From Tanypteryx hageni (Eukaryota > Arthropoda > Insecta > Odonata > Petaluridae), in NCBI GenBank assembly GCA_028673005.1, contig CM054117.1:37654564-37718563 (forward strand): DNA of 64,000 nucleotides, in the 5' to 3' direction. How positions within the stretch are numbered: the stretch's first letter is position 1; the number at the start of each line of letters is the position of its first letter. This document shows positions 36,465 through 47,837 of the stretch, piece after piece. The translations under genes and the position numbers were made by a program. The notes under the pieces are model-generated. The model saw only the letters and a program-made list of their open reading frames with translations, did not search any database and was not told the origin of the DNA.

Positions 36465-37959
36465 TAATTGCTAATCTCATTTTTCTCTCTCCCTTTTTGG
36501 GTGTTGCCGAGCATAACGCTCCAATTAATATATAACAAATGGACATTTATCCTTCAATCTGGTAGTATCCAATTTTTTTCATGAAAATATAACTAATTGA
36601 TCAAATCATACCAATGAAAAATTTTGTTAAGTGTTTTAATAATTAATTGAATAATTAAAAATTCGAATGAAAAAAGTTTGTTGTGAAGTAAATGTAAACA
36701 ACAGCTCTGTTGTATCCATTGCATTATAACCTGTGTATTAGACCATGCATAATTAGTTTTTTAATAATAGATGCATTTCCAAGTTAATATTAATTTAAAC
36801 ATCATTTGTTGTAATTAGTGTTAAATATGTTTTTTTAAATTATATTAGGTATCCTGTACAGGAGGATCTGTACGTAACCAAAACATTGAATATAAGTAAA
36901 TGAATTTCGTAACTGTTAATCTGTGGTATTTTTCAGTTAACATTAAACTTAATTTGGTTTCTATCAATGACATTAATAAAATGAATGTCATCCATCTACC
37001 TTCCAAAGCAGGGCAGTCATGATATTCAAGGACTGCAATTTATTCGTTCTTTTCATTGATTACTAATTACATAGAAAAGACCTTTCCTCTGACTCTGTGT
37101 TATGGGCAAACTCATGCACAAACAGTGCAATCTGAAACCTCTATTTTCAGCTACACATACCCAATAACTACATTTCCATACTGCTCTCAAGAGGCATTTA
37201 AATTTATGTTGATGCATTAATTATATGGGTAAGAATCCAATTAGAAAATATTAAATAATATTACTATATTAACTATTACTATATTAAATGACTGTAACTA
37301 CTAAAAAAAAATTCCCTTCGAGAGACTCCACTTTGTGGAAAGATTTCATAATAGAAATGAAAGACTTATTGTAACAGAAGTGCCTTTTATAAATCCAAGG
37401 TCCAAGGCCATTATTACAATAAAAGATGAAGTATGTACACACACATACAGGACTACTATCTCAGACAGATGGTGCTAGATAGGTGGGCTTGGGATGGAAG
37501 TGATGTTTTGGTCTCTAATGCATCACCAACATGGTAAAATGCCCTCAAAGCTGTGTGGCCTGTTTCAACGTACACTACATATTCTTATTTCATCATCAAA
37601 TAAGTTCCCATATTTTTTACTTTGTGCCTCAAATCGATGTTTACACCATATAAAGTACAAAGAACAAAATTCACAGTTTATTGCATGAGATACTAAAAAA
37701 TTGATTTCACTTACATTGCTTTAAAAAAATTCATCAATTGAATATAATGTCTTATTGTTAGAAGAGTAAAGAACTGATTTGAACCTAGGCTTTATTTCAA
37801 GGACAGCATATTGAAAAGTCATATGTTGATTGTGTTAAAAGATATTTTGACAGTCTGCATTGAGCTGTATCTAGATCACCTTTCTTTCTTTCATTATAAA
37901 TGTATATGCCTGATACGAGCATAAAGGTGTCTAGGTTTTACTTTACATAATTTAGGTTT
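36465..37959. other. AT-rich DNA, no gene seen
   Basis: No exon, RNA gene or complete mobile element recognised. The right part may contain the decayed 3' tail of the LINE at 37960-38860. Confidence 0.4.
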
Positions 37960-38860
37960 TTATAGACGTATAAACTATATAGTCCTTGTTGAATAAACAA
38001 AGGTTTGTAATGATCCCAAGGTGGAGAGCTAGTCATGATTCTGATTGTCTTCTTTTGAAGGATGAATATGTTTTTGGCATCTGCTACAAGGCCCCAGAAT
38101 TCAAGGTCATAGCTCATGTGCCTATGAAAGAATGCATAGTATGCAGGTTTTAGATGCTATTGGGGAATCAGTATTTTAAGCTTTCTTAGCATAAAAAGGG
38201 CTCTGGATAATTTACTGATCATCATTATATGATAATCTCATTTGTTTTTTGCCCAGGTACTATATCCCTAGTAGTTTAACTGGCTCTAGGTACATTAGTT
38301 GACTTTTCACTTAAACTACATGTTGTTTTGGTTTCTCTGCATTCAAAGAAAGGCTGTTGGCAGAGAACCAATCAATTGCTTGTGTTTGAACATTCATTGA
38401 CAATGTACTGACCACATATGGATCTTTACACCTTTTGTATGAAAGCTATATCATAAGCATACAATATAGAATTTGAGGTGACATTGTATGATAAGTTGTT
38501 AATCATGATTAAAAATAACAATGGGCTGAGTTTAGAGTCCTGAGAAACAATAGGCTTGATCTCAAGAATTTTGGATTGATTGCCATTAAATTCCACTTGT
38601 TGTCTACACTCAAATATATAGGTAATTCAGATTTTTGTATTTCATGGTGCTCTAGCTACTGTAAAAGAATTGCATGGGAGACAATCAAAGGCCTTGCTAT
38701 CATCACAGAGGGTTAATGTAATGTAGGATCTTTGAAGGCTTTTAAAATTTTGTCAAACAAGCTTTCTATTGCATGGATTGTGTATTTTACAGAGCAGAAG
38801 CCAAATTGTGAAGTGAGAACAAATTGTTGCATCCAAAGTGTAACTATAATTGATTTTTAG
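37960..38860 (-). pseudogene. Decayed LINE (jockey/CR1-like) reverse transcriptase
   Basis: Conceptual minus-strand translation in shifting frames gives the reverse transcriptase landmarks in order: a QFGF-type fingers motif (FGFCSVKYT), DDSKAFDC with the first catalytic Asp, SQDSKLSPLLF (counterpart of PQGSILGPLLF), LYAYDIAF where the catalytic YADD box has become YAYD, and a distal WGLVADAKNIFILQKKTIRI segment of the usual thumb/C-terminal region. Many stops and frameshifts make it a dead copy. Upstream ORF1 and endonuclease are absent. Confidence 0.75.
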
Positions 38861-38879
38861 TTACTGTATCAACAATTTT

Positions 38880-39075
38880 ACTTAATATTGGAATATCCAA
38901 TATCAGAAGGCTATGGTATGATTCTATTTCTGTTCTTTGCAAAGTCTAAATTTTTCTTGCAGTTTCTTAAATATTCATTATCAATTAATCTATTTGGAAT
39001 TTTTAGAAATATTACAGGTCTGGAGAAAGTCATGTGGTGGCCACATCATATTTTTATAAATTGTTACAGTTTTGG
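38880..39075 (-). repeat. Inverted fragment of the 14359-15250 hAT-like family
   Basis: The reverse complement matches about 14405-14575: gtggccacat-gactttctcc, atttctaaaaattcc, and ttctgatattggatattcc all recur. Translations EGYGMILFLFFAKSKF here and EGYGLSLFLFFVKSKF at 14277-14573 are alike, as expected for copies of one element. Confidence 0.7.
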
Positions 39076-39798
39076 AGTATTTTAGAAAATTAGGGAAATC
39101 ACTGGATTATTATTATTTTTATATACTTTTATTTAACTTACTCTGTTATATATATGTAGATATGTTTCTTTCAAATCTTTCTCACTTTATATCTCTGCCC
39201 TTATAAATGCTACAGGGCTGAAATTTCAGGTATACTGTTATTTCAGATGATAACCGACGAGAAAAATCGAAAATCGGAAAAAAGTTCATATTTAAGTGGT
39301 CTTTTTAACCCCAATGTTCCATTTCAATACCCCATAAAGAAAGCATGGGATTCAGTGCAAAGCATTCTAAAAATGCATTTTAAAATTACTTAAAATTGGG
39401 ATACAAATTTAGGAAAAGAACAGTTGTTTAGCTGAAAGTACCGAGTTCTTAATTTTTTAAGATAGAAGTCAAATATGTACTGAATTGGCATAAATATCTG
39501 CCTTAAATCAGAAAAAAGTGTGAATTTTTCCTCTCTTCAACAATGGAAATGTATAAAAACCATGGCAATGACATCATTGCTTTTAAAGGGACCTTTAATG
39601 CTCTTAACAGAAATTAAAGATCTTTTAATGCTTTTAAGGGAAATTAATGCAGTCATAATGAATTATAGTGGAACTTCAAATATTTTAAGAATTATCCTAT
39701 ATTGAAATAAACATTGAAAATTCTATTTATAATCTTTGCTCTTTTCCATAATCCAAAAACTCAACTTTAAAATATAAGACGACTAAAAAGGAAAAAAT

Positions 39799-40045
39799 AA
39801 TATATTTAAAAAAATGTTTTTCAGTATATGTACACACTTTTATGTGCACTCAAAAGTAGAAAATACATTTTTGCCCTCAACTTGAATTAAATTTGCTGTG
39901 CAGTATAAGAGTAGGTAGCAATTTTTATCACCCACATTTATTCTGCACAACAAATTTAATTCAAGTTGAGGGCAGAAAAATTTATTTTCTGCTTTTGAGT
40001 GCACATAAAAGTGTGTATACCGAAAAACATTTTTAAAAATATATT
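39799..40045. repeat. Foldback repeat with ~105-bp arms
   Basis: The left arm (about 39799-39905) and right arm (about 39945-40045) are near-perfect reverse complements, sharing acttttatgtgcactcaaaa and ttgccctcaacttgaattaa. The loop is about 40 bases. It is non-coding, and the structure is that of a hairpin MITE. Confidence 0.8.
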
Positions 40046-40639
40046 TTTATTGATTCCTTTGGTTTACATAACAAACAATAATAACAATATACATATAATG
40101 GTCATAAAGAATTGGTAGTAATATTCATAATATACAAAGGATATACATGAGCCCAGTCACTATTTTTGTAAATATTCATTAACATTGTAATCAGAGCTGG
40201 CTTGATGGTGGTGAACTTCTAGAGGTCCCGTGGTCTCTAAAAATATTTGTTGTACTTATAAAGTAGACATATTTATAATAATCAGAAAAAATAGCAAACA
40301 CTGTAAAAGTAATTAAAATTTACTATTAAGAACTTTTGAATTATAAACCTACAAAACATAATGCTGGGATTGTTTTTTGTTAAGGCTAAGCAATAAATAT
40401 TTAAATGTTTGTCATGTAAGCTACATACATAAATCCTGGTAGAAAACTTTTTAAATTTTAATAAAGATTTACATATATTGCTAATCAACGATATACAAAG
40501 ATTGTAGAAAAAGTTTTTGTAAATATATAAAAATAAATTGTGCAGATAAAAATACAATTTACATGCATGTAGTAAAATTATAGAGTAAGAAAGTTGGTTT
40601 ATAAGCAGTTTCACATCCCTATAGGTGCAGTTAAATATG

Positions 40640-41420
40640 TCAATTTGGTTAAATCTATTTCCAGTCTGTGAATAGGAGAATTTATTCCATAGTTTGTCCT
40701 TTGATATTTCAAGAAAAATGTGTGATTATGACGTGTAATATATGGTGAGAAGTAAAAATCAATCAAACCTAATAATTTCAGTCAAATTCAGATCTCACTA
40801 TTTTTATCAAATTGATCAAGCCAAAAACGGGTTCTTCTAGTTTCTAATGAGCTTAGGTTAAGTTGATTCATCAGGCTGTTGTAGTCAATCTCCTCTGTTT
40901 TGATGTGTAGCTTGTAGACAATTATTTTTTAAAATATATGTTGAACTTGCTCCAGTTTCATGATATGAGCCTTATAAGTTGGGACGAAGTTGTTGAGGCT
41001 ATCACTACATTGTATCTCTGATTAGTTCTGTAGATGCTGGGGATGATATGAATTGAGAGATATCATCAGAAAATATTGTTTCAACTCCTTTAGATTGACT
41101 GTTGTCAATGTCATTTATGCAAAGCATAAACAGTAGTGGATCAATAACTGATACCTTAGGAACTCCATAATTTGTGTTTTTGCCATTAGAGGATATGTGG
41201 TTTTTCCATTTCCTATTTATACAGGGTATGTTACTTTTTGTGTTCTATTAGTCATGAAGGACATTACCCAATTTAGGGCATTTCTCCTAATTCCCAATGT
41301 GTGCAGTTTAAACAATAATAGTTCATGATCAACTGCATCAAAAACTTTATTAAAATGATAAAATATACCTAGAGCTTTATTTTTTTGGTCAAGAGTATAG
41401 TACACTTGTGATAAAAGGTG
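40640..41420 (-). pseudogene. Second decayed LINE reverse transcriptase
   Basis: The minus strand encodes FYHFNKVFDAVDHELLLFKL (first catalytic Asp region, 41217-41405), then NYGVPKVSVIDPLLFMLCIN in the adjoining segment, a weak DD region (FSDD, counterpart of YADD) and the C-terminal LEQVQHIF and LSSLETRR motifs typical of jockey/CR1-type elements. Several stops and shifts interrupt it. It differs in sequence from the copy at 37960-38860, so it is a separate family or subfamily. Confidence 0.75.
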
Positions 41421-41630
41421 AAATATGGGTATTATGGTAGATTTTTTCTAAAACCATGTTGTGATGGATTTATGATGTTATGATTTTCCAGGAAAGTCAT
41501 GTCATGATATTTTCAAATAATTTGGAGAAGGATGATAGATGCTCTGTGGTTGTCTGGATTTGGTTTATCATTCCTTTTGTGTATGGATGTTATCATATGA
41601 AGTCATTCTTACTGGCTTGGCAGTTTTTTA

Positions 41631-42344
41631 GCCTACTTTCCAAAAAATGGAAAGTAGTCCTGAGATTGCCTCGCTGTCCATGTGTCTGTGTGTATGTATC
41701 CTCCACTAACATCTTCTTCATGAATGGACCAATTTCCATTAAACTTGGTGCTTTCAGAGACTAGGTACCTCTGGGCAATAATTTATATTCCAAATTTACA
41801 GGTCTCGAGTTTGATTCCTGGTGAGTTCTTTCCCCATTTGATTTACATGGTTAATCTAAAATCCATCATGCAGAGACTTTTTCTTTTGCATTTTAAAATA
41901 TTTTAGAATTATGATATAGGAGAGGGATTTGTACTTTTCTAAGGGGAAAAAAGTGAGGATTCTTATTCTTATCACACAATTTTGATTTTCAATCATATTT
42001 GTTTGAATTTCTCTCAAAAACTTTCATTTCAGAGTTTTGAAAGCCATTTTTTCGATTTGTTGTTATGGTGACGATTATTGCCAAACTTGGCTGGAGTATA
42101 GCCGAGTACACATTCCAGCCATGTTTCGATTCATAGCTATCGAGGTAACAATCGATTAATACCTATTGAAATCGTGGCGAATAATATGAATATTAAATAT
42201 TTTTGTCAGTAACCATACTGACTCTGTAAACAAAATGACACTTCTTCTTGTGTACTCTTACAGCATATTTGGGGAGATAATTTTTTTGGATTTTGTTGGT
42301 CTTAAATTTTTATATATTAAAATTGTATCGAAAGGAAAGTAGGC
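41631..42344 (+). mobile_element. Non-autonomous element of the CCTACTTTCC family
   Basis: Bounded by gcctactttcc at left and its reverse complement ggaaagtaggc at right. The interior aligns with 56830-57639: a gtgtctgtgtgtatgt stretch, tgaatggaccaatttccat, a B-box-like gagtttgattcctgg, caaatcc/aaatccatcat-cagaga, and the far end with gttgttatggtgacgattatt. There is no transposase. I cannot name the superfamily. Confidence 0.65.
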
Positions 42345-42654
42345 AGATTACTTCTTTCCAGAACTACTTCAGATGTAATGGGCCTCACTATAGTTGTCTT
42401 AACCTTTTTCATTGATGTATTATTAATCTTTACTGTTCTAACATGGAATACTATAGCACTCTAGCCTGATATAGATGGGTCTGTAGTATCAATCCTATAA
42501 AATTGCCTCTCTAAACTGGTTATAATGTTATCTACGCACGCGGTACACCTAGTTGGCTCAAAGTTTGTAATGGTGTAAATTGAAGGACCTTAAAAGGCTG
42601 CAAAGAGTTTGACTGTTATTTGTTATATAGTGAATATCAATATTAATAATAATT

Positions 42655-42800
42655 TTCAGTTCCAGGCTTAGGAAAAGACATAGAACTTGCTCCAACTGAT
42701 TACAATATACTTGAAAATCATCACTGGGTGAACAATAAAGGAAGGCAACTACAACCCTTCATGGATTATCTGTGTTGCGGATTTAGCTGGAGAAAAAAAT
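42655..42800 (+). pseudogene. Fragment of a mariner-type transposase
   Basis: The translation contains IELAPTDYNILENHHWVN, which corresponds to the SPDLAPTDYHLF region around the third catalytic Asp of mariner transposases. Only this short piece is recognisable, ending at a stop near 42800. Assignment rests on that one motif. Confidence 0.45.
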
Positions 42801-42928
42801 AAAAACAATGTATGTGATTCAAAATTTTTCACTAAAATTTCTAAAAGCAAATGATTCATCTTGACTCAAGTGAATAATCATGTTTTTTGTAGTTCCAATA
42901 ACATTTTCAAGATATACATCCAATAGAG

Positions 42929-43520
42929 CAGTGGTGTCCAACCCCATCGCCACTTGTGGCAAATGGACCATTGATATGTGGCGAATTGATGCACACAGTC
43001 TACTGTCTACAATTTTTATTAGTTTATTAAATCACATAAATTTGACATACAATGGCCTTTTCACAACATAATATAAAATATTTTTTTATAAATAGGTCTT
43101 TAAACAGTGATACACAATAATGATTCGCACCTTCTCACCCACGGCTGCCACTGCTACTTAGCATGGATTTTATGCCAAATTTCCATGCGCTACTTGGACA
43201 AATGAACTGTCAAGTATCACATTAAAATTTAATGCTTGAATTTAGTGATTTATTTGACTAATAAATAATTTAAATCATTATCGTGTCTCAATGTAACCTT
43301 TTATTTAAAGTATGCCCAACTTATAATATTTATATTTTGTATTATGTAATGAAAAGGTTGATCACACTTGTGGCGAACCTTAAAATTCACTTTTAAAGAA
43401 CAGAAGCTTTTCTGAAGGTTTCTTTTTGAGAGAAAGATACTTGAGCTGTGGGAACAAGACACTAGACCCGTGCTTTTCAACCACTGGTCCACAGGCTGCT
43501 GCCAGGATCAGCCAATTCGC
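42929..43520. repeat. hAT-like terminal fragments
   Basis: CAGTGGTGTCCAACCCC at 42929 looks like a hAT left end. At about 43470-43500, gtgcttttcaaccactggtcc resembles another hAT-Charlie-type end. The flanking octamers do not match, so these may be two different truncated copies and not one element. Confidence 0.4.
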
Positions 43521-43756
43521 AATATTCCATTTTTCTCATAAAAGTTCCATAATGGGCAACAATGATTAAATGTAAAATTTTCAAATAGTTGGGGTTTTAA
43601 AGTTTATTTTACCGGTTCTTGGTAGAATATTCAAACAATACACCAGTCCTCAGTAAACTTTCAGTTAATACATGGGTCTGTAATAAATTTTTGGTTGAGA
43701 TCCACCAAACTAGACAAGGTGTCCTTAAATTTAAATGATTTTTTTTAACCCTTCCT

Positions 43757-43868
43757 GTGTCGAATACGATATATTCCGCACTTGCGTTTTTCCTTTGCAT
43801 GTCGTTTGCGACATATTCTGCAAGCAGATGCCTGCTGTTCCGTGTCGTACACGATATATTCCGCATTC
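43757..43868 (-). repeat. Subterminal triple repeat of the piggyBac-like end
   Basis: Three spaced copies of a ~25-bp word (gtgtcgaatacgatatattcc, catgtcgtttgcgacatattc, cgtgtcgtacacgatatattcc) recur about every 42-44 bp beginning 8 bases inside the terminus. Their cores are partly palindromic (gtcgt-acacg). Such subterminal repeats are where piggyBac transposases are known or thought to bind. Confidence 0.7.
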
Positions 43869-44242
43869 TGCCATTCACTAACATCTAACATAGCTTTTAT
43901 TCTACCTTCCGTAAGTGATACTAGATAGCAGGAGATGGTCGCTTTCGACAAGGCCATATATATGGAAGGTTCTGACACTCTTTGTGAATGCATATGCCGA
44001 AAAGCGTAGCTTGTCATTGAACGAGACGAATCACGTGATGTCAACCCGCCATCTTGGTGCCTGAGACAGTCTCATTGCTAAGGATCAAACGCATTCAAAC
44101 GCCTGTGTTTGAGTGTCTTGTGCCTTAATTCCAATTTGCTTTTTCTGTTTTCATAATTATTGTTATTTTATTATTCATGTTATTTTTTATTATTATTATT
44201 TATTTTGTTATATATATCATTTGCGAGTTCAAAGGAGTTATT

Positions 44243-45363
44243 ATGCCTTGCTGCTGTGCTGTCGGGTGCAAAAATCGAGGTGAAAACAGCGTTAGGATGT
44301 TTCGTTTTCTTTCAGATCCCAACAGGAGGAAAATTTGGATGGTTAAGCTCCGGCGAGATTCGTGGATGCCTACCACTTACAGCAGGTTGTGTGAGGTGAG
44401 TAAACAACTCCTTTTGTTCAGATCTTGCCCCTCTGAGCAAGTTAATGAAATTAATATATACTTCTTATAGTTTGAATTTTGTTTTCTTGTAAATATTACG
44501 AGTTTTTCAACAATAGATGTTTATATATTTTAGGTTCACTTCAACTCGACCCAGTTTGAGAGCAATAGACTTGATGGCCGTAGATTACTCAAACCATTTG
44601 CAATTCCGGAGATTTTTCCGCACCGGGCTGTGAAAATAGCCAGGAAACCACCAACTAAAAGGCAGATTTCTTACAAAGGGAAAGGTGATTATTCACTTCA
44701 ATTAAAGTTTATGATTCGAATTAATTCATGAATGAGTGGATGTTAGAATGTACTCTCTAAAGAGGTATAATAATATAGTTCTTGTCAAACCTTCTTCATC
44801 CTGCCATTGTTTCCTCATTCAATTAATAATGTTGAATCTGGTCTTCAATTTCAAGAAATAATGATATGATTTAGTTATTTATTACATTAAACGAACTATG
44901 CAGTGCAGTGATTGGTCTCATGTTTTTGGTCTTAATTTTGTATTTTGATTCAACTCAATTTTAGAAACCTAGATAGCTTAAGTATCAAATATAAATTAAC
45001 AATGATAGCTAACCAACATTTCATAACTGCATTGTCTGTTATTAGTTTGGTATGAGATCCTGCAAATATTGTGATGTATGAGAAAGTGAAAACATTATTT
45101 ATAAAGAAAAGTAAATGCATATTGTCAAAATACAGGATAATTTCACATGGAAAATGCTAGGATATAATTATAAAAATTGAAAGACTCCTCAGTATATTGG
45201 ACTTGTTTTATTTAGTGTTATATTAAACCTTTCAGTTGCAGAACCTGAAAACAATCCTGTGGAAGTAGAAGACCAAATCTTTTTGGGAGCAAACATGTCT
45301 GTGGAATGTGCAGCTGGTGATGAATCTTCTGGCCATCAGCAAGCACCAAATAGATGTATATGA
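44243..45363 (+). CDS. THAP-domain protein of the P-type element (truncated product)
   Basis: Three exons fit together: 44243-44395 (donor gtgagt), 44534-44684 (acceptor tatattttag, donor gtgatt) and 45236-45363 (acceptor ctttcag). Phases 0 and 1 match and give 143 residues ending at TGA 45361-45363. The first exon starts MPCCCAVGCKNRG, and FRFLSDPNRRKIW follows. The second contributes VHF, so the THAP zinc ligands C-x3-C and C-x2-H (Cys-Glu-Val-His, split by intron 1) are all present. LLKPFAIPEIFP is the AVPTIF box. THAP domains bind the ends of P elements. The third exon is acidic without a known domain. Lacking a catalytic domain, the product could only bind DNA, like the short KP repressor of Drosophila. 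Expression and function are inference. A splice donor before the stop might instead join it to the downstream part. Confidence 0.7.
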
Positions 45364-45396
45364 AAAATCTATCAATTTTTTAAAATGTTTTGTTGA

Positions 45397-46244
45397 AATT
45401 TTGAAAATATTAAGGTAGGAGATGGAAAATGGAAACCCATACAAACTGGACTTAAACTGACTACTGCATCAGTCCTAGACCTGCAAGATTTCTTTCTTAA
45501 CAAGTGCTCCTTTGGATACATATTGACCTCCAGGTTTTGCCAAGACTCGCTGGAAAATTTGTTTTCCACAGTTAGAGTAAAAAATCCCATCCCATCCCCT
45601 GTACAGTTTAAAAATGCCCTAAAAATTATAAGCATAGGGCAATTTATGATTATTCCCTCTAAAAGCAATTGTGAGTCTGATGAAGGAAGTTTGTTAGCAG
45701 AATTTTTAGATGTGTCAGGCTCAAGAATAGGAGAGGAAGAGTCAGAGGAGCCATTATCCTCCATTGACAGCGAGTTTGTTGATATGGACCTTTTTCATAT
45801 CAATTCATTATATTATTTATGTGGGTATATTGCACGGCAATTGCACAGGAAGTTGCAGTGCACTGCCTGTAAAAATGTGTTGTGTGGTGATGGAACTGAC
45901 ATTGATCCAAGAGATACACACTTAGTTTGAAAGAAAAAAATGAATTTTCATTGGTGCGAAGCAGCAAGTGGTGTTGGGACCTTGCCAAGGAGGCTGACAT
46001 TATTTTTCATATTAATAAAAATGTCCTGTCTTCATTAAAGAGCAATATTGTAGAGTATTTATGCAGTGCTTTTCCTAATGATAATATTGTGAATGCATGC
46101 CATGATATAAAGGGATTATTTTTAAAGAAATATTTTAGTATGCGACTTGACTTATACGCTAAGGCTATCTCTGAGGCCCACAAAAAATCAAGTAGGTCGA
46201 TGGGCCACGGTAGCCGAAGTGCTCATATGAGGAGAATTGTGTGA
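45397..46244 (+). pseudogene. C-terminal part of a P/THAP9-type transposase
   Basis: The frame opening at 45397 reads GDGKWKPIQTGLKLTTASVL and then LTSRFCQDSLENLFSTVRVK followed by NPIPSPVQFKNALK. This is the conserved segment of P element and THAP9 transposases in which SRFxQDxLENLF-xxR and PTPLQFK stand near the C-terminus. After a stop near 45928, the sequence goes on in another frame (45927-46244) with SSLKSNIVEYLCSAF and a basic end, before aataaa at 46244. The RNase-H-like core that should precede it is absent. It is a relic unless spliced to the THAP exons. Confidence 0.8.
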
Positions 46245-46623
46245 ATAAAAAATTGTCCTCAAATGCCAAATGTTTTATTTTCTATGATGTTGTATACCCT
46301 GTTCATTTTTCAGATTCTTCTTATTGAAAATATTTCATCAGAGGCCATATTAACCTGAAAGGTAGTATGTAGTCATATTTTCTTCAAAAAATAAGGATGG
46401 GATGCATATGCATTCTTTAGCCTTGCAGTCAGTTGTCTTTTGAGTATGTTTATGTTCAGTGGCGTCTAGTAATTGAGCAGACAAAATAGTCTTTAAAATT
46501 TTTAAAACGAAGTTTAAATAAAATAGGAACTATATTTTAATATTTAGAAATGGGGGTGCAAAGGATATAAGGCCCAAATACTTTTTCTCAGTAATTGAAA
46601 CATCACTTATATTTCATAATAAT

Positions 46624-46994
46624 GTAAGTATTGGACGTTCTGCGACATTCGTTCTCAATATGGAATAAAAATGTTTTGTTGCGACGGTTTCGTTCTTTAT
46701 AAGTTATTTTAAAATAGCTATGTTCAAAATTTTTTATATTTAATGAAAATTATGTAAGTATTGAACATTCTACGACATATCCTCAAAATGGAATTAAAAT
46801 GTTTCGTTGCGATGATTTTGTTCTTTATAATTTATTTATAAAATAACTGTCGAAAAAGTTTATATTTCATCGTAATAATATAAGTATCGAACATTCTGCG
46901 TCACATTTATCCTCGAAATGAATTTAAAATGTTTCGATCTTCGTAAGTTATTTTAAAAATATCTGTCCAAAACATTTATATTTAATCATAATAA
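46624..46994 (+). repeat. Three tandem copies of a 126-130-bp unit inside the P element
   Basis: Copies start at 46624, 46754 and 46880, each with ataagtat/gtaagtattg, then gaacattctgcg, a middle aaaatgtttcgttgcga and an end ttatatttaat. They are diverged from one another. They lie between the transposase relic and the right terminal repeat. Confidence 0.8.
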
Positions 46995-47219
46995 AAACTT
47001 TTCAGTTTTTCCATTGGTAATAAGGATAAGAGAAGCAGAGCTGTCTGCTACGGGCACAAATATGGCGGCTGGCATAAGTTGTCAGAACCTTCCATATATA
47101 TGGCCTTGGCTTTCGAAAGAGAATACTGGTCGTGACGTCAAAGCACCGAGTAAGTCGAAATAACCCATAAAATTTACATTTACATTTGAATTTCCTTTTT
47201 GAGAACGTAAACATCCGTC

Positions 47220-47837
47220 ATGGCGAACTTTGAAGTATCGGATTTGGTCCAATTATTAGCTGAAATAAGTGATGATGAAGAATATTTCCATAGTTTTAGT
47301 GATAAATCAGATAGTCTGATGAATAGTGAAAGGGAATTAGACGAAGATGAGGAGGAAATCGTGTTAAATGGTGAACCTATGCCAAGACTTATGACAGGTT
47401 GGTTGGACATTGTTTCTAATGACCCTGGTCCAAGTTTTCAACCTAATTTTAGTGAGGTTACACCGGGAATAATTCTTCCAAGTGATTTTAATATTCACAG
47501 CGAAGCTATACAATATTTCCGACATTTTTGGAGATGAAATGATCAGTCTAATACGCGATGAAACCAATCTCTACTGCAAAAACAGAAAATTGGCCAAGCA
47601 GAATTCGCCTACATCACGTATCGCTAATTGGAAGAGTAGTGAATCTTGTGATATCGAGGCCTTCCTTGGCGCAATTATAAACATGGGCCTAAATCCAAAG
47701 ACTGAAATACAAGAATATTTCAGTACAGAATGGATCAAGCAAATGCAATTTTTTGGCGATGTTTTTTCTTTAAATGATTTTCTCATGCTATTTTCCAATT
47801 GCATTGAGGACTATCACACAAAGAAAAATATTTGAGG
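47220..47837 (+). pseudogene. N-terminal piece of a piggyBac transposase with frameshift
   Basis: From ATG at 47220 the protein has the usual acidic N-terminus (LAEISDDEEYFHSFSD, RELDEDEEE). Near 47510-47530 the frame shifts by one and then gives DIFGDEMISLIRDETNLY, NWKSSESCDIEAFLGAIIN and MQFFGDVFSLNDFLMLF, matching the start of the DDE_Tnp_1_7 domain (LIVxETNRY, IxAFLGILIxMG, FLxLxRxLHF). A stop follows at 47837 and all three catalytic Asp regions are missing. The P element stands about 100 bp upstream of this ATG. Confidence 0.85.

Larger units (their letters stand above)
43949..47108 (+). mobile_element. P-type transposable element (internally deleted)
   Basis: A perfect 29-bp terminal inverted repeat begins CAAGGCCATATATATGG at 43949 and ends with its reverse complement at 47108. 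Identical octamers GCTTTCGA flank it at 43941-43948 and 47109-47116. P elements are known for ~31-bp inverted repeats starting with CA, 8-bp duplications and a length near 2.9 kb, and this element (3160 bp) fits. Inside are a THAP-domain reading frame, the C-terminal part of a P/THAP9-type transposase, a poly(A) signal (aataaa at 46244) and a 127-130-bp tandem repeat. The RNase-H-like catalytic middle is missing. Confidence 0.9.

Noticed and set aside
42929..43486. Single complete hAT element between the CAGTGG ends
   Set aside because: Flanking octamers do not match and the two ends agree only over a few bases, so it was listed as fragments.
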